From: Halichoerus grypus
Lineage: Eukaryota; Chordata; Mammalia; Carnivora; Phocidae
Direction: 5' to 3'
Assembly (NCBI RefSeq): GCF_964656455.1
Contig: NC_135719.1
Location: 70,792,283 to 70,856,282, forward strand
Length of the DNA stretch: 64,000 bases
In this document: positions 22,176-33,755 of the stretch, in pieces
Layout of the letters: each line of letters opens with the position of its first letter
How positions within the stretch are numbered: position 1 is the first letter of the stretch
Made by a program: the position numbers and the translations under genes
The notes under the pieces: generated by a model
Seen by the model: only the letters and a program-made list of their open reading frames with translations
Database searches by the model: none
What the model was told of the DNA's origin: nothing

Positions 22176-23258
22176 GTCCTGTGCTGATGGAAAAATAGTG
22201 GTAAAGGAAATAAATGATTCCCTACTCTATTGTGTTAATGGTGACACAGACATTAAAACAAAAAAATCTATACAAATATAAAATTCAAAGTGTGATGAGT
22301 GTTATATAGGAAAACTATGTTTAAAAAGAAACAAACTAATCTAGCCTAAGAATCAGGAAGATTTCTTTGAGGAAGTATATTTGAGACCTGAAGGATTAGT
22401 TAAAAATTAGTCAGATGAAGAGTTGGGTAGAGAGAAAGCATTCTAGGTAGAATGTGTGCAGAGGCCTTGAAACAGGAAAAAGCTTGATGCATTTGAGAAA
22501 TAGAAAGATTAGGGAAGCCAGAGTAGAGTGTGCATTCAGAATTATATGGTCTCCAAAACTATATGCATTTCATCAATCAACAAAATGTACTGAAATTCAA
22601 CTATATCAGGCACAATAAGTTGAAAAAACACATGATAAAGTTCCCACCCTCAGGGAGTTCTCAATTTAGAATGGACATTAGCAAACAATTATAATGGAAG
22701 GTATTGAGGGATGATTTTCTGAGAGAAGCAATATCAAAGTTGTGTCTTAAAGGACAAATAGGAATTACCAAATAATGAGGGCTATAGACTTACAATAAAG
22801 CAAGTATGATAAAATATTAATTGAAGAATCTAAGCGATGATTATATGAGCATTCACTATAAAATTCCTGCTACTTTTCAGAATGTTCCAAAAAAAAATTT
22901 TTAATAGAATGTTGGGAGGACAAAGAAGAATGAAAGACTAATCATCTAAATAGAGGAGACATTTCATGTAAATTCTTGCAGGCTTGACAGTTTGTGTCAT
23001 GTTTGCAGAATAGTAAGCAATGGTGAGATACATGTGTGAGAGTGGCAAGAAAGGCTGGAAAAGTAAACTGGACTCAAAAATTAAGAGTGCCAGTGTACTC
23101 AAGAGTTCGGATTTTAATCTGATAGCCCCTGGATGCTTACTTGTACACATTCAACCAGAAATCATTTATGATGTTCTCTCTTCATATAGCTAATAAAGTT
23201 CCTATTAAAATTATCACTGAAAATAGTCATCTATAAAGCATTTGCATTAGAGACTTAC
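22173..23258. other. KNL1: KNL1 intron 4, ancient repeat-like sequence
   Basis: Phrases such as tgagacctgaaggattag and cagaggccttgaaacagg recur in a widespread old mammalian repeat; class not assigned. No coding signal. Confidence 0.4.
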
Positions 23259-23318
23259 CTGAACTGTTTCATTCCCACTTCTGAGGTCCTGAAGAGGACT
23301 CCTTGGAGGCTTCAAAAT
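23259..23318 (-). CDS. KNL1: KNL1 exon 4 (ILK of SILK)
   Basis: A 60-nt, phase 0/0 exon with acceptor ttcttctag and donor gtaagt, encoding ILKPPRSPLQDLRSGNETVQ. With Ser25 it builds the SILK motif (residues 25-28), which binds the surface of PP1. Skipping this exon would keep the frame but remove ILK. Confidence 0.95.
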
Positions 23319-24009
23319 CTAGAAGAATTAGAATTATTCAAGAAAATCTGGGATTAATATTAATAATCAGTTCAAATTCCATCATAGGAGAAAGGTAGAG
23401 ATGTTAAAATTTCTGTGAAAACCTGTAAAACTCCTCAAATTCGTACTCTTCAGTGCTGTATCTTGTGGCTGGTTTAAATATCTGGCATCTATTCCCTTCT
23501 CCCTGCCCACCTTCCTCAATTATTTTGCCTTCTCTCATCCCCTGTGGTCTGGGTGAAGCTCCACCCCAACCCTAGGGCACAACATGTAGCCCTGGTCTAG
23601 AACAATTTGCAAATAATATTCTCTCATCAACAGTGAGTGGTTCAGAAAGGAGGACTTGACCCATAACAAGATAGTCGAACCAATATGATTCAATCCTAAG
23701 TCCTTTGTTTTTGTTTTATCTTGAGGAAATAGACACCTTTTCATTTAGGAGTTAAACTGGACGTTGGGAGAGCTAGAGGTACTATAGTAATCATGGGGAG
23801 AGGGCCCGTCCGAAAATGGAGATTACCCAGAGGAAGCAGTCAGAGTAGAAAAGTGAGAGAAAATCCTAATATTGGTGATATTATTGGAACCCCTGGTCAG
23901 TTATGTTGTGCCAAAAGTCATCCCTATCTTTGGATTTTTCAATTTCAAAATCCAATAAATTTTGTGCTTAAATCAGTTTGAGTTGGATTTTTTGTGTATT
24001 ACTACACTA
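23319..24009. other. KNL1: KNL1 intron 3, unique sequence
   Basis: No repeat or coding exon recognised. Frames of 62-69 codons on either strand have no recognisable product. Confidence 0.5.
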
Positions 24010-24135
24010 TTTAAAGATATTCTTAAACTTTATTAAAGTATAATTTACATGGCATACAATTCATAAAATTACCATGAAATTCATAAAATACAAATTTTAG
24101 TATATTTACAGAATTGTGTAACCAGGTAAATATTT
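24010..24135 (-). mobile_element. L1 3' UTR fragment
   Basis: tttattaaagtataatttacatggcatacaattcat is the complement of an old L1 3' end. Confidence 0.55.
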
Positions 24136-24242
24136 GAGTATCCAGAGAGCAATAGGAGCCAGCGGGAGTGGGATGGTGATGTTATAGTCAAAATTACTGT
24201 GACATATAGTCATCATTCAATAAAAGGTAACAATTATTATTA

Positions 24243-24440
24243 CTAATTTTTAAGATTTTTATTTATTTATTTAACAGAGATAGAGAAAGAGCACAAGTAG
24301 GCAGAGTGGCAGGCAGAGGGAGAGGGAGAAGCAGGCTCTCTGCTGAGCAGGGAGCCCAACGTGAGACTCGATCCCAGAACCCTGGGATCATGACCTGAGC
24401 CAAAGGCAGCCGCTTAACCGACTGAGCCACCCAGGCGCCC
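24243..24440 (-). mobile_element. SINEC just downstream of KNL1 exon 3
   Basis: aaaggtaacaattatta flanks both sides (near 24225 and 24442). Ends 34 nt from the exon 3 donor. Confidence 0.92.
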
Positions 24441-24474
24441 CAAAGGTAACAATTATTAACTTAATGTTTCTTAC

Positions 24475-24514
24475 TGAGGAATGTCGTCTTCTAACAGGTC
24501 TGTCCATATTGTCA
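24475..24514 (-). CDS. KNL1: KNL1 exon 3 (basic stretch, first half of SILK motif)
   Basis: A 40-nt exon between acceptor tttttcag and donor gtaaga. It completes Asn12 and encodes through Ser25 (DNMDRPVRRRHSS). The second of two adjacent serines, Ser25, is the S of the SILK PP1-docking motif, whose other three residues are in exon 4. Human Ser24 is a known Aurora B site, and the equivalent serine is present. A SINE ends only 34 nt downstream of the donor. Confidence 0.95.
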
Positions 24515-25052
24515 CTGAAAAAGGAAAAAAAATTTATAGACACATTGGTAAAAGACTGAATTTCCAAAAGCCATCATCACAGCATCTTCTACATGCTTTT
24601 AAACTGGCCATCACTTTCACTTAACACATGGCATCACTTTTACTTAGCAAAATTTATAAGACATTAAAGTCACTATTTAGAAGGTCAGTGTTTTAAAATA
24701 CATATTGTATACTCTAAGAATATCTCCTGCAAAACAATCAGCACAACATAATGTACCATGTTTACAGAGGTACAATTTTAAGATAAATGGGTCATAAATC
24801 AAGAGACTCTAGCTCTGGTTTTACTACTGTGTGATTTTTTTTGTTTTTACTACTGTGTGATTTTTAAATCAGGTTTTGAAAATTCAAATGCCTATGGAGG
24901 CCAAACAGATCATCTAGTAGATGCAAGGAAAATAGGTGGTGTTGAGATGATAATGGAGAGTTCCTGCTTGATCTAATGGTCACAGTCATTACTCTGATCA
25001 GGTTAGCTGTTACCACAAGAATATGAGCCCAGTGTTGCTACACTCAATTTTT

Positions 25053-25285
25053 CTTTTTCTTTCTTCTTCTTCTTTTTTTTTTTAAGATTTTATTTATTTT
25101 AGAGAGAAATAGAGAGAGAGCTTGCATAAGCAGCGGAAGGAGCAGAGGGAGAGAGAGAATCTCAAGCAGACTCTGCACTGAGCACGGAGCCCCACGCCGG
25201 GCTTGATCTCATGACCCAGAGATCATGCCCTGAGCCGAAATCAAGAGTTGGACGCTCAACAGACTGAGCCACCCAGGTGCTCCTT
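25053..25285 (-). mobile_element. SINEC, older
   Basis: cactcaattttt (25041-25052) against cacttgattttt (25286-25297). Confidence 0.88.
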
Positions 25286-25446
25286 CACTTGATTTTTCAT
25301 GAGAAAAGTTTAGCAACTAATTCAAAATTTAAAAACATTGTTTAGGGGGGGAAAATTCTGTAGACTATGAACAGGCCACCATCAGTTTGTGATGCCAATT
25401 TTAGACCAATCTTTCCATTTCCTTGGGCCTCAATTTTCCCATCCTT

Positions 25447-25648
25447 ATTTATGTTTTTAATATTTTTTGTTTTATGTGACAGAGAGAGAGAGAGAGAGCA
25501 CAAGCAGGGGGAGCAGCAGGTAGAGGGAGAGGGAGAAACAGGTTCCCCACTGAGCAGGGAGCCTGACGTGGGGCTCGATCCCAGGACCCTGGGATCATGA
25601 CCTGAGCCAAAGGCAGACGCTCAACCGACTGAGCCACCCAGGAGCTCC
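25447..25648 (-). mobile_element. SINEC
   Basis: caattttcccatcctt at 25431-25446 and 25649-25664. Confidence 0.93.
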
Positions 25649-25664
25649 CAATTTTCCCATCCTT

Positions 25665-25863
25665 TTTTTTTTTTTAAGATTTTATTTATTTACTTCAGAG
25701 AGTGACAGAGTGAGAAAGAGAGAGGATGAGAAGGGGGAGGGTCTGAGGGAAAAGCAGGCTCCCTACTGAGCAGGGAGCCTGATGTGGGACTCGATCCTGG
25801 GACTCCAGGATCATGACCTGAGCCAAAGGCAGTCACTTAACCAACTGAGCTACTCAGGCACCC
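25665..25863 (-). mobile_element. SINEC in the same target site
   Basis: Third copy of caattttcccatcctt at 25864-25879. Confidence 0.93.
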
Positions 25864-26105
25864 CAATTTTCCCATCCTTAAATTGAAGGGATGGGAGGTG
25901 GTCTCTAAAGTGCCTCTTAGTTTTGACTCTAGATATATACACACAAAGATATGGCAAAGAGATCTATGACTTTGTAATATTTACTTCTTTTCCCTGGAAC
26001 AGAATGGAAAAAGATTTCAGAAGTTATCAATAGGTCTTACCCATAAGAAAAGTATCTTTCTCTGATAAAGAGTTTAACATTTTTAGCTATACTACATGAA
26101 CTTAC

Positions 26106-26159
26106 TTTTCTTCATTAGCCTCTGAAGACATCCCATCCATTTTTGAAGAAAACCTTTTT
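26106..26159 (-). CDS. KNL1: KNL1 exon 2 with start codon
   Basis: This 54-nt exon follows an acceptor reading tttgttacag and precedes donor gtaagt. The start ATG is at 26140-26138 in a good context (A at -3, G at +4), and 35 coding bases follow, encoding MDGMSSEANEE plus two bases of Asn. It matches the conserved KNL1 N terminus. The 5' UTR part is 19 nt, so an upstream noncoding exon is required. Confidence 0.95.
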
Positions 26160-27828
26160 CTGTAACAAACACACAACATTAGAAAAGGTGAGAAAGAAAG
26201 AAAAGAAGTTAAAAACTATGAAGAGATTAATAGCAAAGTTGTAACTTCAGGATTACTTTCTGGGAGAAGACTGAAAAAAAGGGAAGAAAAAGCTACACTA
26301 TGGGGCTATAAAACATGACAAATTTTGAGTTTAAAGTACTCCATTATAATTGATACTTCTGGAAAATTCTCATATTCAAGATAAAAATCAGTGACTAACT
26401 GATTGGGATGATAAGGGCATTAATGGTTCAAAAAAAATTTGGCCTACTTTATAAGAATTTATGGATTATATAATAATTTAACCCCACAGTGAAATCAATT
26501 AGGTATCAAAATATACTGGATGTGCATAATATACATATTTATGTTATGAAAATTCAACTATAAGTACTCAGCAAAAAAACTTTAAGACATAAAAATAACA
26601 TTTGAAAGAGTGTAGCTGAATGTGAGAGTCCAAGATGGCAGAGGAGTAGGAGACCTTAATTTCCTCTCGTCCCAGGAATCCAGCTAGAAAGCTATCAAAT
26701 CATTCTGAACACCTGCAAACTCAAACAGAGATTGAAGAAAATAATAGCTGCAACTCTACAAATAGAAAAGTGACCACTTTCTGCAAGGTAGGCGGTGCGG
26801 AGAAGTGAATCCAAGGCAATATATGGGAGGGCAGACCACAGGGCAGGGAGCCTCCCTCAACGGGCTACTGGCAAGTGATATAGCAGTGGAGCACAAAATT
26901 GGAACTTCTAGAAATCTGCTCCGGTGAGGGATGTCACTTAGGCTGCTAAGCGGGGATGGAATCCTAGCTGGGGCAGTGTGGTCTCAGGATCCTCAGGGTC
27001 ACAGGAAGACCAGGGGTGCCTGAGTGTGGCAGAGCTCCCAGGCATCGGAGCGGGGAAGCTGGCTACAATCAGTGAGCCGAGGAGTGGGCTCTCAGCTAGG
27101 GGTTGCCATAAGCCAGGATCCATGGCACAGTCGGGCCCCTGCTCGCAGAAGAACTGGGAAGATCCCCCTTCCTCCCTTGGGAGGAGTGGCGCAAGAGCGC
27201 ACCACAGGAGTCTGATGGGTTTGGAGTCTCAAAACGGGGTCGTGTGCCTGAGATAGAGACACTCGGTCACAGGCCAGGCGAGTACTGAGTGCGGCCAGAG
27301 ACCAGGGAGAGAGGAGTGATTGTTTTTCTCTGAGGCTTCACTGAGAAGTGGGGCCCAGAGTCTTCCGCTCTGGGGCTGGAGACTGAAAAGCTGCTATTTT
27401 CATTTTCATCTTCTAAAGCTGCGTGGAGAGCCTTCAGGGAACAAAAGCCAGAGAGAGCAAAGAGGAGCAGATTACTTAGCCTGGCCCCTGGCAAGGGTGG
27501 TACAATTCTGCCTGGGGCAAAGACACTTGAGAATCAACTCAATAAGCCCCTCTCCCAAAATATCAGCAAGAACATCCAGCCAAGACCAAGTTTACCGATC
27601 AATGAGAACTGCAAAACTCCAGCACATAGAAATCATGGCTTTTTCCCCATGATTCTTGTCTTTCAACTTTAATTTTTAAAATTTTCTTTCTTTTTAAAAC
27701 AATTTTTATTTATTTTTTCAACCAATTTTTTTATCAACTCCTTTTTAAAATCTTTAATTTTCATTTTTACAGTCACATTCTATCCTTTCATTATATTTCA
27801 TCTTATTTTATATGTGTGTATCTTATTT

Positions 27829-27907
27829 TGTGTCTGTGTGTGTATATATATATTGTGTATATATATATATTGTGTATAATAAATATATATATATATATAA
27901 TATATAT
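27829..27907. repeat. (TG)/(TA) alternating tract
   Basis: Alternating gt and at blocks (gtgtgtgtatatatat..) within the L1 5' region. Confidence 0.9.
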
Positions 27908-28480
27908 GAAAGTTTTTCTTTCTTTAAAATTTTGGGATCCAATTTCTTCTAACAGACCAAAATACACCCAAAATCTAGTGTATGGCTCTGTTCTATTTGC
28001 CCACCTGATCATATTCTCTCTTTTTCTTCTTCCTTTTTTTGCTTTTGTTTTGTTAAAGTCTTTTTAAATTTCCATTTTACAGTTACATTATATCCTTTCA
28101 ATGTATTTAATTTTATTTTTGTATATATAAGTTTTTCTTTCTTTACAATTTTTAGATGTAGTTTCCTCTAACAATCCTACCAAAATACACTCAGGAGATA
28201 GTGTATTGCTTTGTTCTGTTCACCTGTCTGTTTATATCCCTTCCTTTTTGTTGTTGTTTTTCTTCTTTCTCTTTTGTTTTTTCTTGTCTTTTAATTTCCA
28301 TTTTTACAGCTATATTCTATCCTTTCATTGTATTTATTTTTGTACATATATAAGTTTTTCTTTATTTACAATTTTGGGATCTAATTTTCTAAAAAACAGA
28401 CCAAAATATACACAGAATCCAATGTATTGCTCTATTCTCTTCACTTATTCAATTATATTCTCTCTTCCCCTCTTTTCTTT
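27900..28480 (+). repeat. Tandem units in the L1 5' region
   Basis: Three imperfect copies of about 210 bp, each with a tttttctttctttacaattt-like part, then (a)gaccaaaatacac...tgtattgctctgttct and ttatattctctctt. They start near 27910, 28130 and 28350. They lie between the L1 5' end and ORF1, where L1 families often carry tandem promoter-type units. Confidence 0.65.
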
Positions 28481-30901
28481 TTCTTTTTTTCCGGTTTTGG
28501 GTCTCTTCTGATTTGTTTAGTGTATATTTCTCTGGGCTTGTTGTTGCCATATGATTATTTTGTTCTCTCGTTCATCTATTCTTCTCTGGACAGAATGACA
28601 AGATGGAAAAACACCTCAAAAAAGAGAACAAGAGGCAGTACTGACTGCCAGGGACCTAATCAGTATGGACATTAGTAAGATGTTGGAACTAGAGTTCAGA
28701 ATAACGATTATAAAGATACTAGCTGGGTTTGAAAAAACATAGAAGACACTAGAGAATCCCTTCTGGAGAAATAAAAGAACTAAAATCTAACCAAGTCAAA
28801 ATAAAAAAAGCTATTACTGAGAAGCAATAAAAAATGGAGGCTCTAGGATAAATGAGGCAGAAGAAAGAATTAGTGATATAGAAGACCACACAATGGAGAA
28901 TAAAGAAGCTGAGAAAAAGAGAGATAAACAACTACTGGAACACGAGGGGAGAATTTGAGAGATAAGTGATACCATAAAGCGAAACAATATTAGAATAATT
29001 GGGATCCCAGAAGACGAAGAAAGAGAAAGAGGGAAGAAGGTATGTTGGAGCAAATCATAGCTGAGAACTTCCCTAATCTGGGGAAGGAAAGAGGCATTCA
29101 AGTCCAGGAGGCACAGAGAACCCCCCTCAAGATCAATAAAAATAGGTCAATACCTGGACATATAATAGTGAAGCAATGGACAGATCATCTAAGCAGATTG
29201 ATAAGGAAATAAGGGCTTTGAACGACACATTGGACCAGATGAACTTCACAGATATATTCAGAACATTCCATCCCAAAGCAACAAAATACACATTCTTCTC
29301 GAGTGCACATGGAACATTCTCCAGAATAGATCACATCCTGGGTCACAAATCAGATCTCAACCAGTACCAAAAGACTGGGATCATCACATACATGGAGGCT
29401 AAAGAGCATCCTACTAAAGAATGAATGGGTCAACCAGGAAATTAAAGAAAAATTTTAAAAATTCATGGAAACAAATGAAAATGAAAACACAACTGTTCAA
29501 AATCTTTGGGATGCAGCAAAGGCAGTCCTAAGAGGGAAGTATACAGCACAACAAGCCTTTCTCAAGAAACAAGAAAGGTCTCAAATACACAACCTAACCC
29601 TACACCTAAACGAGCTGGAGAAAGAACAGCAAATAAAGCCTAAACCCAGCAGGAGAAGAGAAATAATAAAGACTAGAGCAGAAATCAATGAAACAGAAAC
29701 CAAAAGAACAGTAGAACAGCTCAATGAAACTAGGAGCTGGTTCATTGAAAGAATTAATAAGACTGATAAACCCATGGCCAGACCTACCAAAAAGAAAAGA
29801 GAAAGCACCCAAATAAATCATGAATGAAAGAGGAGAGATCACAACTAACACCAAAGAACTACAATTATAAGAACATATTATGAGCAACCATAGGCCAACA
29901 AATTAAACAATCTGGAAGAAATGGATGCATTCCTAGAGACGTATAAACTACCAAAACTGAACCAGGAAGAAATAGAAAACCTGAACAGGCCCATAACCAG
30001 CAAGGAAATTGAAGCAGTAATCAAAAATCTCCCAACAAACAAGAGCCAGGGCCAGATGGCTTCCCAGGGGAATTCTACCAAACATTTAAAAAAGAATTAA
30101 TACCTATTCTTCTGATACTGCTTCAAAAAATAGAAATGAAAGGAAAACTTCCAAACTCTATGAGGCCAGCATTACCTTCATCCCAAAACCAGACAAAGAC
30201 CCCACCAAAAGGGAGAATTACAGACCAATAGCCTGATGAGCACGGATGCCAAAATTCTCACCAAGATACTAGCCAATAGGATCCAACAGTACATTAAAAG
30301 GATTATTCACCACAACCAAATGGGATTTATTCCTGGGCTGCAAGTTTGGTTCAACATCCACAAATTAATCAATGTGATATACACATTAATAAAAGAAAGG
30401 ACAAAAACTACAGGATATTCTCAATAGATGCAGAAAAAGCATTTGACAAAGTACAGCATCCTTTCTTGATTAAAACTCTCCACAGTGTAAGAATAGAAGG
30501 AACATATCTCAATAGCATAAAAGCCATATAAAAAAACACACAGCAAGTATCATTCTCAATGGGGAAAAACTGAGAGCTTTTTTCCTAAGGTCAGGAACAT
30601 GACACGCCTGTCCACTCTCACTACTGTTGTCCTAGCCTCAGCAATCAGACAACATAAAGAAATAAAAGGTATCCGAATTGGCAAAGAAGAAGTCAAACTC
30701 TCACTCTTTGTAGATGACATGATACTCTATGTGGAAAGCCCAAAAGACTCCACCCCAAAATTGCTAGAACTCATACAGGAATTCAGCAACGTGGCAGGAT
30801 ATAAAATCAATGCACAGAAATCAGTTGCATTTCCATGCACTAAGAATGACACAGAGAAAGAGAAATTAAGGAATTGATCCCATTTACAATTGCGCCAAAA
30901 A

Positions 30902-31110
30902 GGGGCGCCTGGGTGCCCAGTCGTTAAGCGTCTGCCTTTGGCTCAGGTCATGATCCCAGTGTCCTGGGATCAAGCTCCGAGTCGGGCTCCCTGCTCCGCA
31001 GGAAGCCTACGTCTCCCTCTCCCACTCCCCCTGCTTGTGTTCCCTCTCTCGCTGTGTCTCTCTCTGTCAAATAAATAAATAAAAAATCTTAAAAAAAAAA
31101 AACAAAAAAA
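30902..31110 (+). mobile_element. SINEC inside the intron 1 L1
   Basis: caattgcgccaaaaa (30887-30901) against caattgcaccaaaaa (31111-31125). Confidence 0.93.
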
Positions 31111-32493
31111 CAATTGCACCAAAAACCATGAGATACCTAGGAATAAACCTAACCAAAGAGGCAAAGGATCTGTACTCTGAAAGCTATAGAACACTCATGA
31201 AAGAAATTGAGGAACACAAAGAAACTGAAAAATGTTCCATGCTCATGGATTGGAAGAACAAATATTGTTAAAATGTCTATGCTACCCAGAGCAATCTATA
31301 CATTCAATGCAATCCCTGTCAAAATACCATCAACATTTTTCACAGAGCTGGAACAAAGAATCCTAAAATTTGTATGGAATCATAAAATAGCCAAAGGAAT
31401 GTTGAAAAAGAAAAGCAAAGCTGGAGGCATCACAATTCCAGCCTTCAAGCTCTATTACAAAGCTGTCATCATCAAGACAGTATGGTACTGGCACAAAAAC
31501 AGACACATAGATCAATGGAACAGAATAGAGACCCCAGAAATGGACCCTCAACTCTATGGTCAACTAATCTTCAACAGAGCAGGAAAGAATGTCCAATGGA
31601 GAAAAGACAGTCTCTTCAACAAATGGTGTTGGGAAAATTGGACAGCCACATGCAGAAGAATGAAACTGGATCATTTCCTTACACCAAACACAAAAATAGA
31701 CTCAAAATGGATGAAAGACCTAAATGTGAGACAGGAATCCATCAAAATCCTAGAGGAGAACACAGGTAGCAAACTCTTTGACCTCGGCCGCAGCAACTTC
31801 TTGCTAGACACGTCTCCAAAGGCAAGGGAAGCAAGGGCAAAAATGAACTATTGGGACTTCATCAAGATAAAAAGTCTTTGCACAGGAAAGGAAACAGTCG
31901 ACAAAACCAAAAGACAACCAACAGAATGGGAGAAGATATTTGCAAATGTCTTATCAGATAAAGGGCTAGTATCCAAAATCTATTAAGAACTTATCAAACT
32001 CAATACCCAAAAAAGAAAAAATACCATCAAGAAATGGGTAGAAGATATGAACAGACATTTCTCCAAGAAGACATACAAATGGCCAACAGACACATGAAAA
32101 AATGCTCAACATCATTCATCATCAGGGAAATACAAATCAAAACCACGATGAGATACCACCTCACACCAGTCAGAATGGCTAAAATGAACAAGTCAGGAAA
32201 CAACAAATGTTGGCAAGCATGTGGAGAAAGGGGAACCCTCTTACACTGCTGGTGGGAATGCAAGCTGGTACAGCCACTCTGGAAAACAGTATGGAGGTTC
32301 CTCAAAAAGTTAAAAATAGAGCTACTCTACAACCCAGCAATTGCACTACTAGTTATCTACCCCAAAGATACAAATGTAGTGATCTGAAGGGACACCTGCA
32401 CCCCAAAGTTTATAGCAGCAATGTCCACGATAGCCAAACTATGGAAAGAGCCCAGATGTCCACCAACAGATGAATGGATAAAGAAGATGTGGT

Positions 32494-32495
<2 letters not shown>

Positions 32496-32526
<31 letters not shown>
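32496..32526. repeat. (CA)n microsatellite in an L1 3' region
   Basis: About 15 CA units where the L1 reads ttatacacacaat-like sequence. Confidence 0.95.
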
Positions 32527-32529
<3 letters not shown>

Positions 32530-32967
32530 GAATATTACTCAGCCATCAAAAAAAATCTTGCCATTTGGAATGACGTGGATGGAACTAGAGGGTATTATGC
32601 TAAGTGAAATAAGTCAATCAGACAATTATATGATTTCACTCATGTGGAATTTAAGAAACAAAACAGAGGAGCATAGGGGAACGGAGGGAAAAATAAAACA
32701 AGACGAAATCAGAGAGGGAGACAAACCATAAGAGACTCTTAACCATAGGATACAAACTGAGGGTTGCTGGAGGGGAGGAGGATGGGGTGATAGGGTAACT
32801 GGGTGACAGGCATTAAGTAGGGCACGTGAGATAATGAGCCCTGGGTGTTATATACAACTGATGAATCACTGAATTCTACCTCTGAAACTAATAATACACT
32901 ATATGTTAATTAATTGAATTTAAATAAAATAAAATTTAAAAAATTAAATTAAAAAAATTTTTAAAAA

Positions 32968-33040
32968 CCAACAGCGAACATCACCTTAATGGTGAAACTT
33001 TGAAGATTTCCCTCTGAGATCAAACAGGTATGACACCTAT
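32968..33040 (+). mobile_element. Old L1 ORF2 fragment
   Basis: Resembles the RT-coding L1 segment aacatcaccttaatggtgaaac...; out of order relative to the preceding L1 3' end, so it is a separate older piece. Confidence 0.4.
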
Positions 33041-33755
33041 TTCCAATTCTGTTCATCCCCAAATCTTAGTAGTTCTATTTCCAATATTTACCCCAAATGA
33101 ATTCACTGCTATCTTCAGTGCCTCCATCACCGTTTCAAGCTTATTATCTCTCATGTAAATTATTGCAATATTTACCTTAATGGTCTCCCTACTTTCACTC
33201 TTATCCTCCATAGTCTCTTCTCTACATAGACAGTTATCTTCTTAAACATAAGTTACATTTAAGAGACTCCATACTTAAAACCCTTTAATGGCTTCCAATG
33301 GCTTCCCGTGGTAATGAGAATAAACTCTTCACCAGGACTTATAAAGCTCTCCAAGATCTGGTTCTCCACTTGCCTTTCAGACTTCACACTTCATCTCATG
33401 CCACTGTCTTCCTCACTATTCTAGCCACACTGGCACTTTTATTCCTGTACACACAAAGCTCTTTCCCAAGCCACTGAATTTATATTTGCTATTCTCTCTT
33501 GGCAAAAAAAGCTAAGAAAAGCACTCTTTGTAGCATTGCGTATGTCTCTTTTGTAGCATTACCACAACTGCAATTTAAAAGCCTGTTATGTAAATCAGTT
33601 ATTCCTAGTATTTCCCCAAACTACCTGTGCCCCAAGAGTAAATTCTATGTGAATAAGGCTGGTGTCTCTTATGCTCACTGTTACATTCTGAGAAACTAGC
33701 ACATGCTTTGTAAATAATAGGAGCTCAATATATATTTGCTGAATGAGTAATTAAG
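33040..33755 (+). mobile_element. L2
   Basis: Long L2 3' part: acttaaaaccctttaatggc, ctagccacactggcac and a tail with taggagctcaatatatatttgctgaatg. KNL1 intron 1. Confidence 0.8.

Larger units (their letters stand above)
29174..32730 (+). pseudogene. L1 ORF2 remnant
   Basis: Frames 29176-29424, 29465-29827, 30236-30531, 30599-30877, 31207-31986 and 32034-32387 follow the order endonuclease, linker, RT (FVDD in place of FADD near 30707) and C-terminal Cys-rich region. Frameshifts and stops separate them, and a SINE interrupts after RT. The N-terminal endonuclease half is missing. Not functional. Confidence 0.85.
26625..32967 (+). mobile_element. Near-full-length L1, antisense to KNL1, internally deleted
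   Basis: Starts with caagatggcagaggagtag near 26631. It has a long 5' region with tandem about 210-bp units (27900-28480), a decayed ORF1 (about 28600-29170), ORF2 from about 29174, and a 3' UTR ending in an A-rich tail near 32950. A SINE is nested at 30902-31110. An internal deletion fuses mid-ORF1 to the endonuclease part of ORF2 near 29173. It lies in KNL1 intron 1. No clear TSD was found. Confidence 0.88.
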
